From: Acinetobacter terrae
Lineage (GTDB): Bacteria > Pseudomonadota > Gammaproteobacteria > Pseudomonadales > Moraxellaceae
Direction of reading: 5' to 3'
Assembly (NCBI RefSeq): GCF_013004375.1
Contig: NZ_JABERI010000015.1
Coordinates: 1-64,000 of the forward strand
Length of the DNA: 64,000 nucleotides
The notes below the pieces were generated by a model. It was not told the origin of the DNA. It did no database searches and saw nothing but the letters and a program-made list of their open reading frames with translations. The translations under genes and the position numbers were made by a program. Positions 19,651 through 28,065 of this stretch are shown here, piece by piece. Each line of letters begins with the position of its first letter. Position 1 is the stretch's first letter.

Positions 19651-20037
19651 AATCACATAAAAAAAACAAAAGGCGAAACGTATCAGGATTTACATGTTTC
19701 TTGTTTGTAAAGATAAAACATCTTGTTGTTTTAATTAATAAATTGTTATTTGTTGTTTATTTTTGAATTGTAAGAAATCATGATGTAACAAATTTTAAAA
19801 TCTATACTTCACATAAATAATCGAACTTAATTAATATATTTTTAATATTAATAATAGTAAAAATTTTCGAAAAGAAAGACTAAACTTGTCAAACCAATTC
19901 AGTTTTATGAAACGGTTAACTTTGATTTTATTAGAGCTTCTATTTTAATGTGAACTAGATAGTGATTTATTAAAAATATAATAAAACAATCACACTTAAG
20001 ATTATTTATAAGGGAATTCTGATATAAATATGGATTT

Positions 20038-20244
20038 TTGCAAGCATCACTTCAGGCTCCGTATGCTTCAACCAAAGATACCCATGTAATTAAGCGTAAA
20101 GAAATGACCAGTGAGCATATCTATGTTTTGAGTTGTGAATATTCAGAGGGGAATTTTCATCGTTTTAGGACTCATCATTACCCAAAAATGATTTAAGGAT
20201 GGCCAAAGTTAGATGAAGCAGCAAGGTATTTACAACTCAGATAA
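20038..20244 (+). pseudogene. possible decayed gene fragment
   Basis: One frame reads about 52 codons of protein-like sequence with balanced composition, a TAA stop at 20194, then 15 more protein-like codons in the same frame (GWPKLDEAARYLQLR) to another TAA. This suggests a 3' gene remnant with an in-frame stop. No family is recognised and there is no start with a ribosome binding site. Confidence 0.25.
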
Positions 20245-20406
20245 ACTTCTATGACTTTCATTCAGCTAGAATCAAGTTGGTATGAAATGTTCCTGACATC
20301 ATAAGATAGAGGATACATACTGTTCTTGTTTATTGTTAATGACCTATTATCTTGGAAAAGTACCCATACTCACTTTCTTGCAAGATAAATAAAAGATGAA
20401 TATTTG

Positions 20407-20766
20407 ATGGAAAAATCTATGCAATGTCCTAAATGCGGATCTTCTGAAGTTGAGAAACGAGATCACGAGAAAAACATCAAGACAATAAGCGGAATCCTTC
20501 TTACTTCTGCTGGGGCAACCGCAGGAACAGTCGGTGGTGCGGCAACTGGCGCATCAGCTGGGGCAGCAATTGGCGCTGTCGCTGGGCCATTAGGTGTTAT
20601 TTTCGGTGGAACCGTAGGGACTTTTGTAGGTGCAATTGCCGCTGGTGTCACTGGCGGTATGTTAGGTAATATCTTCGGGAAAAAAGCCGGTGTGATTATC
20701 GATAAAAATGTGTTCTTAGATTATAAATGTTTAAAGTGCAATCATCGTTTTAAAGAAAAAGTATAA
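20407..20766 (+). CDS. zinc-ribbon protein with glycine-zipper membrane segment
   Basis: A 119-aa protein. An N-terminal CPKCG pair (C7, C10) and a C-terminal CLKC pair (C108, C111) can form one zinc ribbon. Between them, about residues 25-90 are a Gly/Ala-rich stretch with GxxxG spacing (GAATGASAGAAIGAVAG and so on), as in glycine-zipper proteins that pack or oligomerise in membranes. The ATG at 20407 is preferred to the TTG at 20404. It stands alone with its own terminator. The role is unknown. Confidence 0.75.
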   Translation: MEKSMQCPKCGSSEVEKRDHEKNIKTISGILLTSAGATAGTVGGAATGASAGAAIGAVAGPLGVIFGGTVGTFVGAIAAGVTGGMLGNIFGKKAGVIIDKNVFLDYKCLKCNHRFKEKV

Positions 20767-20798
20767 CGATTCAACGCTTAAATTTTATCCTGTAATTT

Positions 20799-20832
20799 AA
20801 AAAGACCATTCATTTTAGAATGGTCTTTTTAT
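20799..20832 (+). terminator. terminator of the zinc-ribbon gene
   Basis: Stem AAAAGACCATTC/GAATGGTCTTTT with a short loop and a T run, about 35 bp after the stop codon. It could also serve the convergent wrbA-like gene. Confidence 0.85.
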
Positions 20833-20901
20833 TTTTTATATATCGATAGAAATTCTATTTAGAATAGTCACCTATTTAAGTTCCCTTTCCACTTTAGAAA
20901 A

Positions 20902-21501
20902 TTATGAATTTGCTTGTAATTTTTTAACCACATCACCCAAACGTTTTCCCTGCTCTTCGCACAGGACTTTTTCATCTTGGCTTAAGCCCAAATCGTGGCG
21001 TGGACCACTGACATGACTTGCACCATACGGCGTACCACCCGATTTAGTATTGGATAACGCTGGATTAGCATTTGGTAGCCCCATAATCATCATGCCATGA
21101 TGGAACAATGGTGGAAGCATAGTCAGCAAGGTACTTTCCTGTCCACCATGCATGGAACCCGATGAGGTAAATACACAGGCAGGTTTTTGATGTAAAGCTC
21201 CATTTAACCAAAGGCTTGTGGTCTGGTCCCAAAAATACTTCATCTCAGATGCCATATTGCCAAAACGTGTTGGCGAACCCAAAGCCAAACCCGAACAATT
21301 CGCCAAATCATCTAAAGTACAATAAATATCCCCTTTAGCAGGAATACTTAGTTCAGCTTCTTTAACCACTGTCGATAAATTTGGAACAGTGCGAATTTTT
21401 ACCGCCATACCTGCAGATTCAATACCATTGGCAATTAAATGCGCCATTTCTTTAGTCGAACCATATTTGCTGTAATATAAAACAAGGACATAAGACTGCA
21501 T
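20902..21501 (-). CDS. wrbA: NAD(P)H:quinone oxidoreductase, WrbA family
   Basis: FMN-binding flavodoxin-like enzyme that reduces quinones by two electrons, protecting against redox cycling. The FMN phosphate loop is YYSKYGSTKEMA (residues 9-20). GSPTRFGNMASEMKYFWDQT (75-94) and FTSSGSMHGGQESTLL are WrbA signatures. At 199 aa it has the normal length. It converges with the zinc-ribbon gene and is divergent from the YihY gene. No clear ribosome binding site. Confidence 0.92.
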   Translation of the reverse strand: MQSYVLVLYYSKYGSTKEMAHLIANGIESAGMAVKIRTVPNLSTVVKEAELSIPAKGDIYCTLDDLANCSGLALGSPTRFGNMASEMKYFWDQTTSLWLNGALHQKPACVFTSSGSMHGGQESTLLTMLPPLFHHGMMIMGLPNANPALSNTKSGGTPYGASHVSGPRHDLGLSQDEKVLCEEQGKRLGDVVKKLQANS

Positions 21502-21615
21502 AATTTTTATAAACGAAGCTAAAAAAGAAAACTATACGGTATTTTTCCCATTTTTTGGTTAAGCTTGGTCATGAAAATTCATAAAGATGATTAAAAAAAT
21601 TGAGACTTGATACCT

Positions 21616-22863
21616 ATGTTAGAAAAGTATTTAAAAAAACTTCCTTTTTATAATGAGACTTGGTTTCAGTTTGTTTTATTTGTCATAAGACGTTTTGAAG
21701 CAGATCGTTGTCGTGAACAGGCAGGTTCACTAACCTATACCACGTTATTTGCAGTTGTGCCCATGTTAACTGTTTTCTTGGTCATCATTTCTTCCATTAA
21801 AGCGCTTGAGCCGGCAAGACAACAATTACAACAACTGATTTATAGTAATTTCTTACCGAGATCCACGATTGCTTTTGATAAAGCCTTCAATGCCTTTACC
21901 GATAAATCCAGCAATCTAACCGTTATTGGGATTTTATTTCTATTTATCACCACGGTGATGATGCTAACCAGTATCGAAACCGTTTTTAATCGCATTTGGC
22001 GAGTCCGGGAAACACGTGGCGGCATTATTGGCTTTATGCGTTATTGGACCATTATTTCACTCGGTCCAATTTTATTAGGTAGTGCATTCGCTATTTCATC
22101 TACCGTAGCATCGTTAAATGTGCTGAGCAATAATTTTGCCGGCTACGAGTTAAATGGCGAGTTTATCTTTTGGTGTATTTCCTTTGTCCTGACCATTCTG
22201 GGTTTTTTCATTTTAAATTGGACTATTCCTAATCGGACTGTTCCGATCAAGGCGGCTTTGATTGCAGGTACATTTAGTGCGGTGGTATTTGAATTATTAA
22301 AGAATCTGTTTGGCGTAATCATGTCCAATTTCACCAGTTATGAAATTGTTTATGGTGCTTTTGCTGCCGTGCCAATTTTCCTGCTATGGATTTTCTTGTC
22401 CTGGAACATTGTCTTGTTAGGCGTTGAAATCAGTTATGCGCTGACGGCATTTCATTCAGGCAAAGAACAGAAGCGACATCCTGTGATTATGCTGCTGGAT
22501 TTATTGGAACTGTTTTATAAAAAACAACTTAAAGGCGAAAGTATCTCTGATGAAGAAGCTTTGGGCATTTTGGGCCGTGGAGAAATTGGACGCTGGCCTT
22601 CTTATGTACTGATGCTCGAAAAACAGAACTTAGTTAAACGTACCGACAATGACGAGTTTGTTTTAGCACGCAATTTGGATCAAGTCGATTTCTGGAGTTT
22701 CTATACCCAGTTACCCTACCCACTTCCACGCCGTCAAGATATGGGCAATATTCATCCTGACGATGTATGGATGCAAAAACTGGGTCCTGCACTGATTGAA
22801 ACAGATGACTATCTTTCAGCAAAACTGGCGATTCCCTTATCCAAAATTCTGGAAGAGAAATAG
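21616..22863 (+). CDS. YihY/virulence factor BrkB family membrane protein
   Basis: About 415 aa. The N-terminal 280 residues hold six membrane segments and the family pattern: REQAGSLTYTTLFAVVPMLTV near residue 35, FNRIWRVRETRGG near 130, and YGAFAAVPIFLLWIFLSW near 245. The C-terminal 130 residues are cytosolic and resemble a winged-helix segment (DEEALGILGRGEIGRWPSYVLMLEKQNLVKRT). The family was once called RNase BN, but that activity belongs to another gene. The true role is unresolved. Start ATG 21616 is preferred to TTG 21607. Confidence 0.9.
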   Translation: MLEKYLKKLPFYNETWFQFVLFVIRRFEADRCREQAGSLTYTTLFAVVPMLTVFLVIISSIKALEPARQQLQQLIYSNFLPRSTIAFDKAFNAFTDKSSNLTVIGILFLFITTVMMLTSIETVFNRIWRVRETRGGIIGFMRYWTIISLGPILLGSAFAISSTVASLNVLSNNFAGYELNGEFIFWCISFVLTILGFFILNWTIPNRTVPIKAALIAGTFSAVVFELLKNLFGVIMSNFTSYEIVYGAFAAVPIFLLWIFLSWNIVLLGVEISYALTAFHSGKEQKRHPVIMLLDLLELFYKKQLKGESISDEEALGILGRGEIGRWPSYVLMLEKQNLVKRTDNDEFVLARNLDQVDFWSFYTQLPYPLPRRQDMGNIHPDDVWMQKLGPALIETDDYLSAKLAIPLSKILEEK

Positions 22864-22901
22864 AACGCTCTTTCTCTCACACCACCGAGTGTTGAGGAAA
22901 T

Positions 22902-22957
22902 TTATCCAAGATAAAATATCTCTCCTTCCTTCTTAAAAGAGGAAGGGATATGGATAA
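22902..22957. repeat. palindromic intergenic repeat, copy C
   Basis: Nested inverted repeat: outer arms TTATCCA/TGGATAA, inner arms CCTTCC/GGAAGG, loop around TTCTTAAAAGA. It is similar in core to the copy at 12722. Located between two convergent genes. Confidence 0.45.
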
Positions 22958-22960
22958 GGC

Positions 22961-23842
22961 TTAAATTTCCGCAGTGTTCTTCCAGCAAATCATGGCCCCG
23001 AAAGTCACCAAGCATGTCCCGATCCAAAAGGTAAGACTGGGTGTTGCATCCAAAATCAGCATCGACATAAAGGAAGATAAAACAGGCATAAAATAGGTAG
23101 CGAGAATCAGCAGCTTGATATTGCCGAACTGTAAACTCTGATTCCAATTGCTATAAGCAATCCCTACCAAACCACCTGTCACTGCAATCAATAGCCACAT
23201 ATTCAGCTGTGGAAAAATAAAAGCCTGATCCATCATAAAATGAATGCACCATAAGGCGATCGCCGTCACCAGAAAAAATAACGGCACCGCATTTTGCCCT
23301 TGGGCATATTTTTTGGTCAGTACGCTATAACACGGCCAAAGCAAAGCCCCTAAAAATGCAAAACAATAGGCCATTGGATTTTGTTGCAGTATTTGTAGAA
23401 ATTGCTCCAGATTCAAAATGTCGGGATTAACCACCAGCAATAACCCAAGGACAGAAACAATAAATCCGACAATCACCGGCCAACGATAATTCAGCTGCTT
23501 GGCCAATATTGAAAAGACAATGGTGAGAGGCGGCCACAAATAATTGATCATCGCGATAATCAGCACCTGATCATGATTTTGTGACAAGGCAATCGAAACT
23601 AAAAATAGAATTTCATAAGCCACAAATAAAGCGCCACAGCCCCACAAATAAGCTTTCGATATGTGCTGAAAACGCGGCAGCCCATTCAACACTAAAATAG
23701 CCATCGCACTAAAACTATAAATCAGCGCAATGGCTGAAACAGGACTTAATGATTCAGTAATCAGTTTAACCACTGCAACCAGACTTGCCCAAATCAAGAT
23801 GGATGACAAGCCGATCAAGGTGGCTTTATTGAATGCTTTCAT
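22961..23842 (-). CDS. yddG: aromatic amino acid exporter, YddG-type DMT transporter
   Basis: Inner-membrane drug/metabolite transporter with ten predicted helices, 293 aa. The sequence follows E. coli YddG closely in ATLIGLSSILIW, SPVSAIALIYSFSA, FVAYEILFLVSIAL, INYLWPPLTIVFSIL and YFMPVLSSF, so export of aromatic amino acids is likely. Its start overlaps the stop of the upstream DMT gene by 4 bp (ATGA), so the two are translationally coupled. Confidence 0.88.
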   Translation of the reverse strand: MKAFNKATLIGLSSILIWASLVAVVKLITESLSPVSAIALIYSFSAMAILVLNGLPRFQHISKAYLWGCGALFVAYEILFLVSIALSQNHDQVLIIAMINYLWPPLTIVFSILAKQLNYRWPVIVGFIVSVLGLLLVVNPDILNLEQFLQILQQNPMAYCFAFLGALLWPCYSVLTKKYAQGQNAVPLFFLVTAIALWCIHFMMDQAFIFPQLNMWLLIAVTGGLVGIAYSNWNQSLQFGNIKLLILATYFMPVLSSFMSMLILDATPSLTFWIGTCLVTFGAMICWKNTAEI

Positions 23843-24759
23843 GCTTTGCTATTTTTCGGCTTTAACCAGCCCTGTAAACTTACGACCAACACACCCATCA
23901 TCACCATGACTGTACCGATAATAAAATTCATTTCGATGCTTTCATTCAACAACCACACACCAAACAACATGCCAAACAATGGCGTTAAAAATGAAAATAC
24001 GCCTAAACGTGAAGCCAAATAGCTTTTCAGCAGCCAGAACCAGATCAGATAACTGGCAAATGAAATAACGATACTATGAAAGATCAAACTGCTAATGGCA
24101 AGGCTTGTCCAATGAATGCTGGCTTGTCCCAACACGAAAGTTAAAGGGAACAGGAACACAAAACCACCTGCCAATTGATAGAACAAAGTCTGAGTTGCTG
24201 GTGCATCGGAAAGCTTGGTTAAACGGACAGAAATTGTGGTGGCTGCCCAAAGTATGCCTGCCAATAAAGCGAGCAAATCCCCAAATAGCATTTGCGATAG
24301 GTCTTGCCCTGAACTGCCATCGCGTCCAACAAATGTCACCACGATGCCTAAAAATGCGATAAAAATACCGCTCCACTGCAAAATGGATAAGCGTTCTGAA
24401 GGCAATTTCCAATGCAGACCTAAAGCCACAAAAATAGGTGCGGTATAAAGTAGAACAACGGCATGCGAAGCAGAAGTAAATCGAATGGCTTGAGCAAGCA
24501 TAAAGAACTCAGCTGCAAATAATAAAGCTACAACTAAACCCGGATACAAATAATCTTTGCTCCATAGTGAGTTCCCTTCCCCAAGCTTGATCAGTGGATA
24601 GACCATTAAGGCGGAAAGCCCTGATCGCAAGGCGACTTGCATTAAAGAAGAAATATCGGGAGCTGCCATTTTCAAGACGACTTGTTGCAAGCCCCAAAGA
24701 ATACACAAGCCAAACATGATGGTAGATGCTCGTACATCCAGTGCCTTGCGTTCTATCAC
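23839..24759 (-). CDS. EamA-family DMT transporter
   Basis: About 306 aa with ten predicted helices and two EamA repeats (FGLCILWGLQQVVLKMAAPD in the first, LLAGILWAATTISVRLTKLSD in the second). The GTG start at 24759 is chosen because AAGGA lies seven bases upstream; a longer reading to 24888 would add a polar stretch and pass the preceding terminator. It is coupled to yddG by a 4-bp overlap. The substrate is unknown; a role in amino-acid or metabolite efflux is inferred from the pairing. Confidence 0.85.
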   Translation of the reverse strand: MIERKALDVRASTIMFGLCILWGLQQVVLKMAAPDISSLMQVALRSGLSALMVYPLIKLGEGNSLWSKDYLYPGLVVALLFAAEFFMLAQAIRFTSASHAVVLLYTAPIFVALGLHWKLPSERLSILQWSGIFIAFLGIVVTFVGRDGSSGQDLSQMLFGDLLALLAGILWAATTISVRLTKLSDAPATQTLFYQLAGGFVFLFPLTFVLGQASIHWTSLAISSLIFHSIVISFASYLIWFWLLKSYLASRLGVFSFLTPLFGMLFGVWLLNESIEMNFIIGTVMVMMGVLVVSLQGWLKPKNSKA

Positions 24760-24870
24760 TATTATTCCTTGAAACTTACCGTATTTTTTACGCGTCCAAA
24801 GATACGCTAAACCGCTCAACTTTGAAATTGCAGAGAATCTAAAAAAGTATTCAGCGTCATATATATTTTT

Positions 24871-24901
24871 AAAAAAAAGGACTGCCAAAGCAGTCCTTTT
24901 T
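24871..24901 (-). terminator. terminator after the FAH-family gene
   Basis: On the minus strand, AAAGGACTGC / GCAGTCCTTT with a TTTG loop ends in eight T residues, 14 bp after the upstream gene's stop. Confidence 0.9.
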
Positions 24902-24914
24902 ATTCATTCAAAGC

Positions 24915-25556
24915 TTAAGCCTGAACAAAGGTTTTCCAGACAAACTCTTGGGTTTGACCTTGTAACGTCATGGTCAGTTGATCGCCTGCTTTTAATGCTG
25001 CCACACCTGCAGGTGTACCGGTCATCACCACATCACCTTCTTCTAAAGTGAAGACTTGGCTGATGTCGGCAAGCAAAGTGGCAATATCAAAAATCAGTAA
25101 AGAGGTATCACCTTTTTGACGCAGCTCATCATTGACATGCAAGGTGTAATGCACATCTTTCCAGTCTTTGACTTCTGACAGTTCCACCCAGTCTGCCAAG
25201 ACACATGAACCATCAAATGCTTTGGCACGTTCCCAAGGCTGACCTTTCTTTTTCAGGTCGTCTTGTAAATCACGTAGCGTCAAGTCTAAACCCAAAGTCA
25301 CTGCGCCCACGGCTTTTAAGGCTTTGGCTAGATCAGTTTCTGCCTTTAAAGTACGGTCTATACGCAAACTCAATTCACACTCATAGTGACAATTGCCCCA
25401 CGCTGGGTTCCATGAAATGCCTTGTTCTAAACTCGCCAAACTGCTTGGCGGCTTAATGAATAAAACTGGACGATCAGGAATAGCATTTCCTAATTCTTTG
25501 GCATGGTCTGCATAGCTACGACCGACACAGACAATTTTAGATGGACGTGTACTCAT
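24915..25556 (-). CDS. fumarylacetoacetate hydrolase (FAH)-family protein
   Basis: Metal-dependent hydrolase or decarboxylase for beta-diketo or oxo acids; 213 aa, the short YcgM/FAHD1-like form. It starts with KIVCVGRSYADHAKELG. The metal ligands are E59, E61 (HYECELSLRID) and D91 (LGLDLTLRDLQ), with K113 in AKAFDGSC, and TGTPAGVAALKAGD near the end. Close relatives act as acylpyruvase or oxaloacetate decarboxylase. AAGGGAAGATC precedes the ATG. It lies 41 bp after a small membrane protein gene on the same strand. Confidence 0.9.
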   Translation of the reverse strand: MSTRPSKIVCVGRSYADHAKELGNAIPDRPVLFIKPPSSLASLEQGISWNPAWGNCHYECELSLRIDRTLKAETDLAKALKAVGAVTLGLDLTLRDLQDDLKKKGQPWERAKAFDGSCVLADWVELSEVKDWKDVHYTLHVNDELRQKGDTSLLIFDIATLLADISQVFTLEEGDVVMTGTPAGVAALKAGDQLTMTLQGQTQEFVWKTFVQA

Positions 25557-25597
25557 GATCTTCCCTTTTTTATTTCACTTTTACTGTATTTTAAAGC

Positions 25598-26095
25598 TTA
25601 CTTTTTAAATGTATTTTCAAATACGGTCTGATCCGCAGATTGCTCAAAAGCGCGTTTCGGCACAATAATGACGGTACGATTTTTCAATTCAATCATATAG
25701 GTCAGCTTACCTGTGGCAAAGTTTTGTACTTCGCTATAGTTGAAAATTTGCTTACGACCATTGGCATAAATTTCTACATAATCTTGAAATAATTCGATGC
25801 CCTGTTCACTTTTACCAAACTGGTATTTCACAAATTGACGTTTAAACATCATCGGTAAAAACCAGTAACGCATAATCAATTGTAAAATTAAAAAGAAAGC
25901 ACCCAGCGCAACATAATAGCGCCCCACGCCATTAAAGCCGAGGTAAAAACCCCAAACAATGATCCCGATACTCACCAACGGGGTAATAAAGCGTGTGAGT
26001 TGCTTTTTACCAAAAGTAGCAAGGGCAAAACCATCTTGTGATTCTTCCAGGTTTAAGGAATAACGTAGCGATACAGCGGGCTTGGTCTCTGACAT
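25598..26095 (-). CDS. membrane protein with YcxB-like C-terminal domain
   Basis: 165 aa. Two membrane helices (about residues 36-52 and 61-79) are followed by a cytosolic beta-rich domain. Its pattern, GIELFQDYVEIYANGRKQIFNYSEV then TYMIELKNRTVIIVPKRAF, matches the YcxB-like C-terminal domain, related to PH-like folds. The function of the family is unknown. It may be co-transcribed with the FAH-family gene. Confidence 0.72.
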   Translation of the reverse strand: MSETKPAVSLRYSLNLEESQDGFALATFGKKQLTRFITPLVSIGIIVWGFYLGFNGVGRYYVALGAFFLILQLIMRYWFLPMMFKRQFVKYQFGKSEQGIELFQDYVEIYANGRKQIFNYSEVQNFATGKLTYMIELKNRTVIIVPKRAFEQSADQTVFENTFKK

Positions 26096-26260
26096 AAGTG
26101 ATCATCAAATTATTACAACAATTGCGCTAGATATTACACCAGATTCAGCCTTTTCCTTATTGTTTTTGCCAGCCTAAATTACATAAGTTCGCTTCACAAT
26201 TACTGGGAAATTGATTAAAACATCAGCATATACTCATAAAAAGCATAAACAGGATGTAAT

Positions 26261-27565
26261 ATGCAAAACAATAACTACAGATACAGCCTATTGATTCTGT
26301 GCTGCCTGTGCGCTATGCCAGTTTCGGCAAAAATCATTCCATGGAAAGAACAAATTCCCAGCAGCTTAAATGTATTTCAAGGCAAGGCTCAACCACTGGC
26401 GGACTTAACTGCAAACCGTATTTTAATTTATGCCCATCCTGCGCAATCCATTACTTTACCGACCTTTAAAAATCCACAAAGTATGACAGGCAAGTTTTAT
26501 ACCGGTGCAGTGGTTGTTCCTGCAAATAGCCAAAATGTGGCGCGGCTTTTAAGTAACTATAGCGGGTACAATGGACTATTTCCGGTATTAAAATCTTCAA
26601 AGGTCTTGGAACAACAAGGCAGCATTACCCAGATGAAGTATCAGGTGCATATTCCCACCCCTATTCCAATATTAAACTTTAAAGAAAATGTGGTGATGCA
26701 GCATCATTTAACAGCCAATAGCATTTCCACCATTGTTCTGGATGCGCCCATTCCTTACGGCGCGGGCAAAATTGAATGGTTTGATTTAGGCAGTAATAAA
26801 ACTTTAATTACCCTTACCCAATGGGGTGATTTGAACCAGCCTAAAGGCTTTTTATTCAGTACCATTCTGAAGGCCATTCCAGAGGCCAAACTCGGCATTC
26901 CCTCGGGCACCAACGCTTTTTTATTAGAAGCCTTGCAACAACACTTTAAAACACCCACATATCAAACCTTAAAAGCTGGAAAGTTACCCGAACCCCACTT
27001 AAGCTCGAGCCAAGTTCAAAAAATTGCAGCGCTGAGTCAACAATCACAAGAGCCGGTTTCTTTTATCCTGCCATCTAATAAAGTACCTTATCAGCATGGT
27101 TTGGAAAGCTTGCGTTTTAGTAGCAGTTATCAATATTTCGCCAAAAGTCCGCAACAAATGCAGCACTGGCTGAATGCTCCTTCTTATCAAGAACTTTTTC
27201 CACGCCAGATTAAAGACATCGAAATTAAAAAAATTGATCCCAACACCTTTGATGCCGACTATAAAATTTCAGTCGGCTTAGGCGTGATCAATATTCCATT
27301 TGATTTTAAGCTACGTTTTGACTATCCCAACAGTTTAGAAAATCAGTTTGATGCCGTGGGTGGTGATTTGCAATTTGTCAAAGGCGGGATACAGCTGATT
27401 CCTCAAGATAACGGTACGCTATTAAACGTTACCAGTGCCATGAAAATTCACGACAAGGCACCATTTCTACTTCGGGCGATGCGAAGCATGCCTTATCACG
27501 ACATGTTGCCAGCACTTGGTGGTAATACCGTGTTTGCATTGAAGATTAAACAGAAGATGAAATAA
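26261..27565 (+). CDS. exported protein with two START/SRPBCC-like halves
   Basis: 434 aa. The signal peptide ends at MPVSA-KII (residue 23). Residues about 75-220 (GAVVVPANSQNVARLLSNYS through TLITLTQWGDLN) look like an SRPBCC/START domain in their strand-helix order. Residues about 280-434 (YQYFAKSPQQMQHWLN through LLNVTSAMKIHDKAPFLLRAM) look like a second one. Such folds bind lipids or other hydrophobic ligands, so a periplasmic ligand-binding or lipid-trafficking role is possible. AGGATGTAAT precedes the start. The fold is inferred from pattern only. Confidence 0.65.
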   Translation: MQNNNYRYSLLILCCLCAMPVSAKIIPWKEQIPSSLNVFQGKAQPLADLTANRILIYAHPAQSITLPTFKNPQSMTGKFYTGAVVVPANSQNVARLLSNYSGYNGLFPVLKSSKVLEQQGSITQMKYQVHIPTPIPILNFKENVVMQHHLTANSISTIVLDAPIPYGAGKIEWFDLGSNKTLITLTQWGDLNQPKGFLFSTILKAIPEAKLGIPSGTNAFLLEALQQHFKTPTYQTLKAGKLPEPHLSSSQVQKIAALSQQSQEPVSFILPSNKVPYQHGLESLRFSSSYQYFAKSPQQMQHWLNAPSYQELFPRQIKDIEIKKIDPNTFDADYKISVGLGVINIPFDFKLRFDYPNSLENQFDAVGGDLQFVKGGIQLIPQDNGTLLNVTSAMKIHDKAPFLLRAMRSMPYHDMLPALGGNTVFALKIKQKMK

Positions 27566-27596
27566 TTGTTTAACACTTTTAATTTATTCTAGGCAC

Positions 27597-27625
27597 AAAA
27601 AAACCGCAATTAAGCGGTTTCTTCC
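27597..27625 (-). terminator. terminator after tRNA-Arg copy 1
   Basis: Minus-strand stem AACCGC/GCGGTT with loop TTAATT, then seven T residues. Also found, slightly changed, after tRNA-Arg copy 2 and, without a tRNA, at about 29712. It also faces the convergent exported-protein gene. Confidence 0.85.
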
Positions 27626-27653
27626 AGTTTTACATCTGTCGATGTGTTCAAGT

Positions 27654-27730
27654 TGGTGCGCTCAGAGAGATTCGAACTCCCGACCCCTTAGTTCGTAGCC
27701 AAGTGCTCTATCCAGCTGAGCTATGAGCGC
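27654..27730 (-). tRNA. tRNA-Arg (anticodon ACG), copy 1
   Basis: 77 nt including an encoded CCA end. The acceptor stem is GCGCTCA/TGAGCGC, the anticodon arm CTTGG-CTACGAA-CTAAG has ACG at 34-36, and the T-loop is GTTCGAATC. ACG is read as ICG after TadA editing and decodes CGU, CGC and CGA. It is identical in sequence to the copies at 30587 and 30712. It has its own promoter and terminator. Confidence 0.97.
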
Positions 27731-27748
27731 GACGTCTTGATGTGGTGC

Positions 27749-27776
27749 ATTATACGCGTTTTTAACTGTCTGTTAA
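27749..27776 (-). promoter_or_regulatory. promoter of tRNA-Arg copy 1
   Basis: Minus strand: -35 TTAACA (27771-27776), 16-bp spacer, -10 TATAAT (27749-27754), about 20 bp before the mature tRNA 5' end. Confidence 0.7.
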
Positions 27777-28065
27777 GTGCTTTTTAACAAATACGCAATC
27801 AAGTGGACAGTTATTGGGCAAAATTGGATTTTTCATCTATTTTTTAAACAAAAATAGCCAATTTAGTGATTTCTCACGACCTCTTTCCCAAAAGCTGATC
27901 TTGAGATCAGCAACAAGCACTGAAAATACATCAATGCTCTAGATTATGACACTCAGGAAACTTATCTGATTGGTAGAGACCGATGTGAAGCCGTTTAAAT
28001 ACTACCTGTTGTTCTAGAATATTAAGTAACCACAGGAAAATATGCATGTAATTTCATAAATATAT

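Larger units (their letters stand above)
19561..20406. other. long AT-rich region upstream of the hfa-like operon
   Basis: About 850 bp without an intact gene. It holds an inverted repeat at 19623-19650 near the hfa-like start and a broken reading frame at 20038-20244 (separate entries). Such a long upstream region is usual for tightly regulated surface-fibre operons, but no named regulator site is recognised. Confidence 0.45.

Noticed and set aside
22902-23147. 81-codon minus-strand frame next to yddG
   Set aside because: It overlaps the yddG C-terminus in another frame and runs through the palindromic repeat; a shadow.
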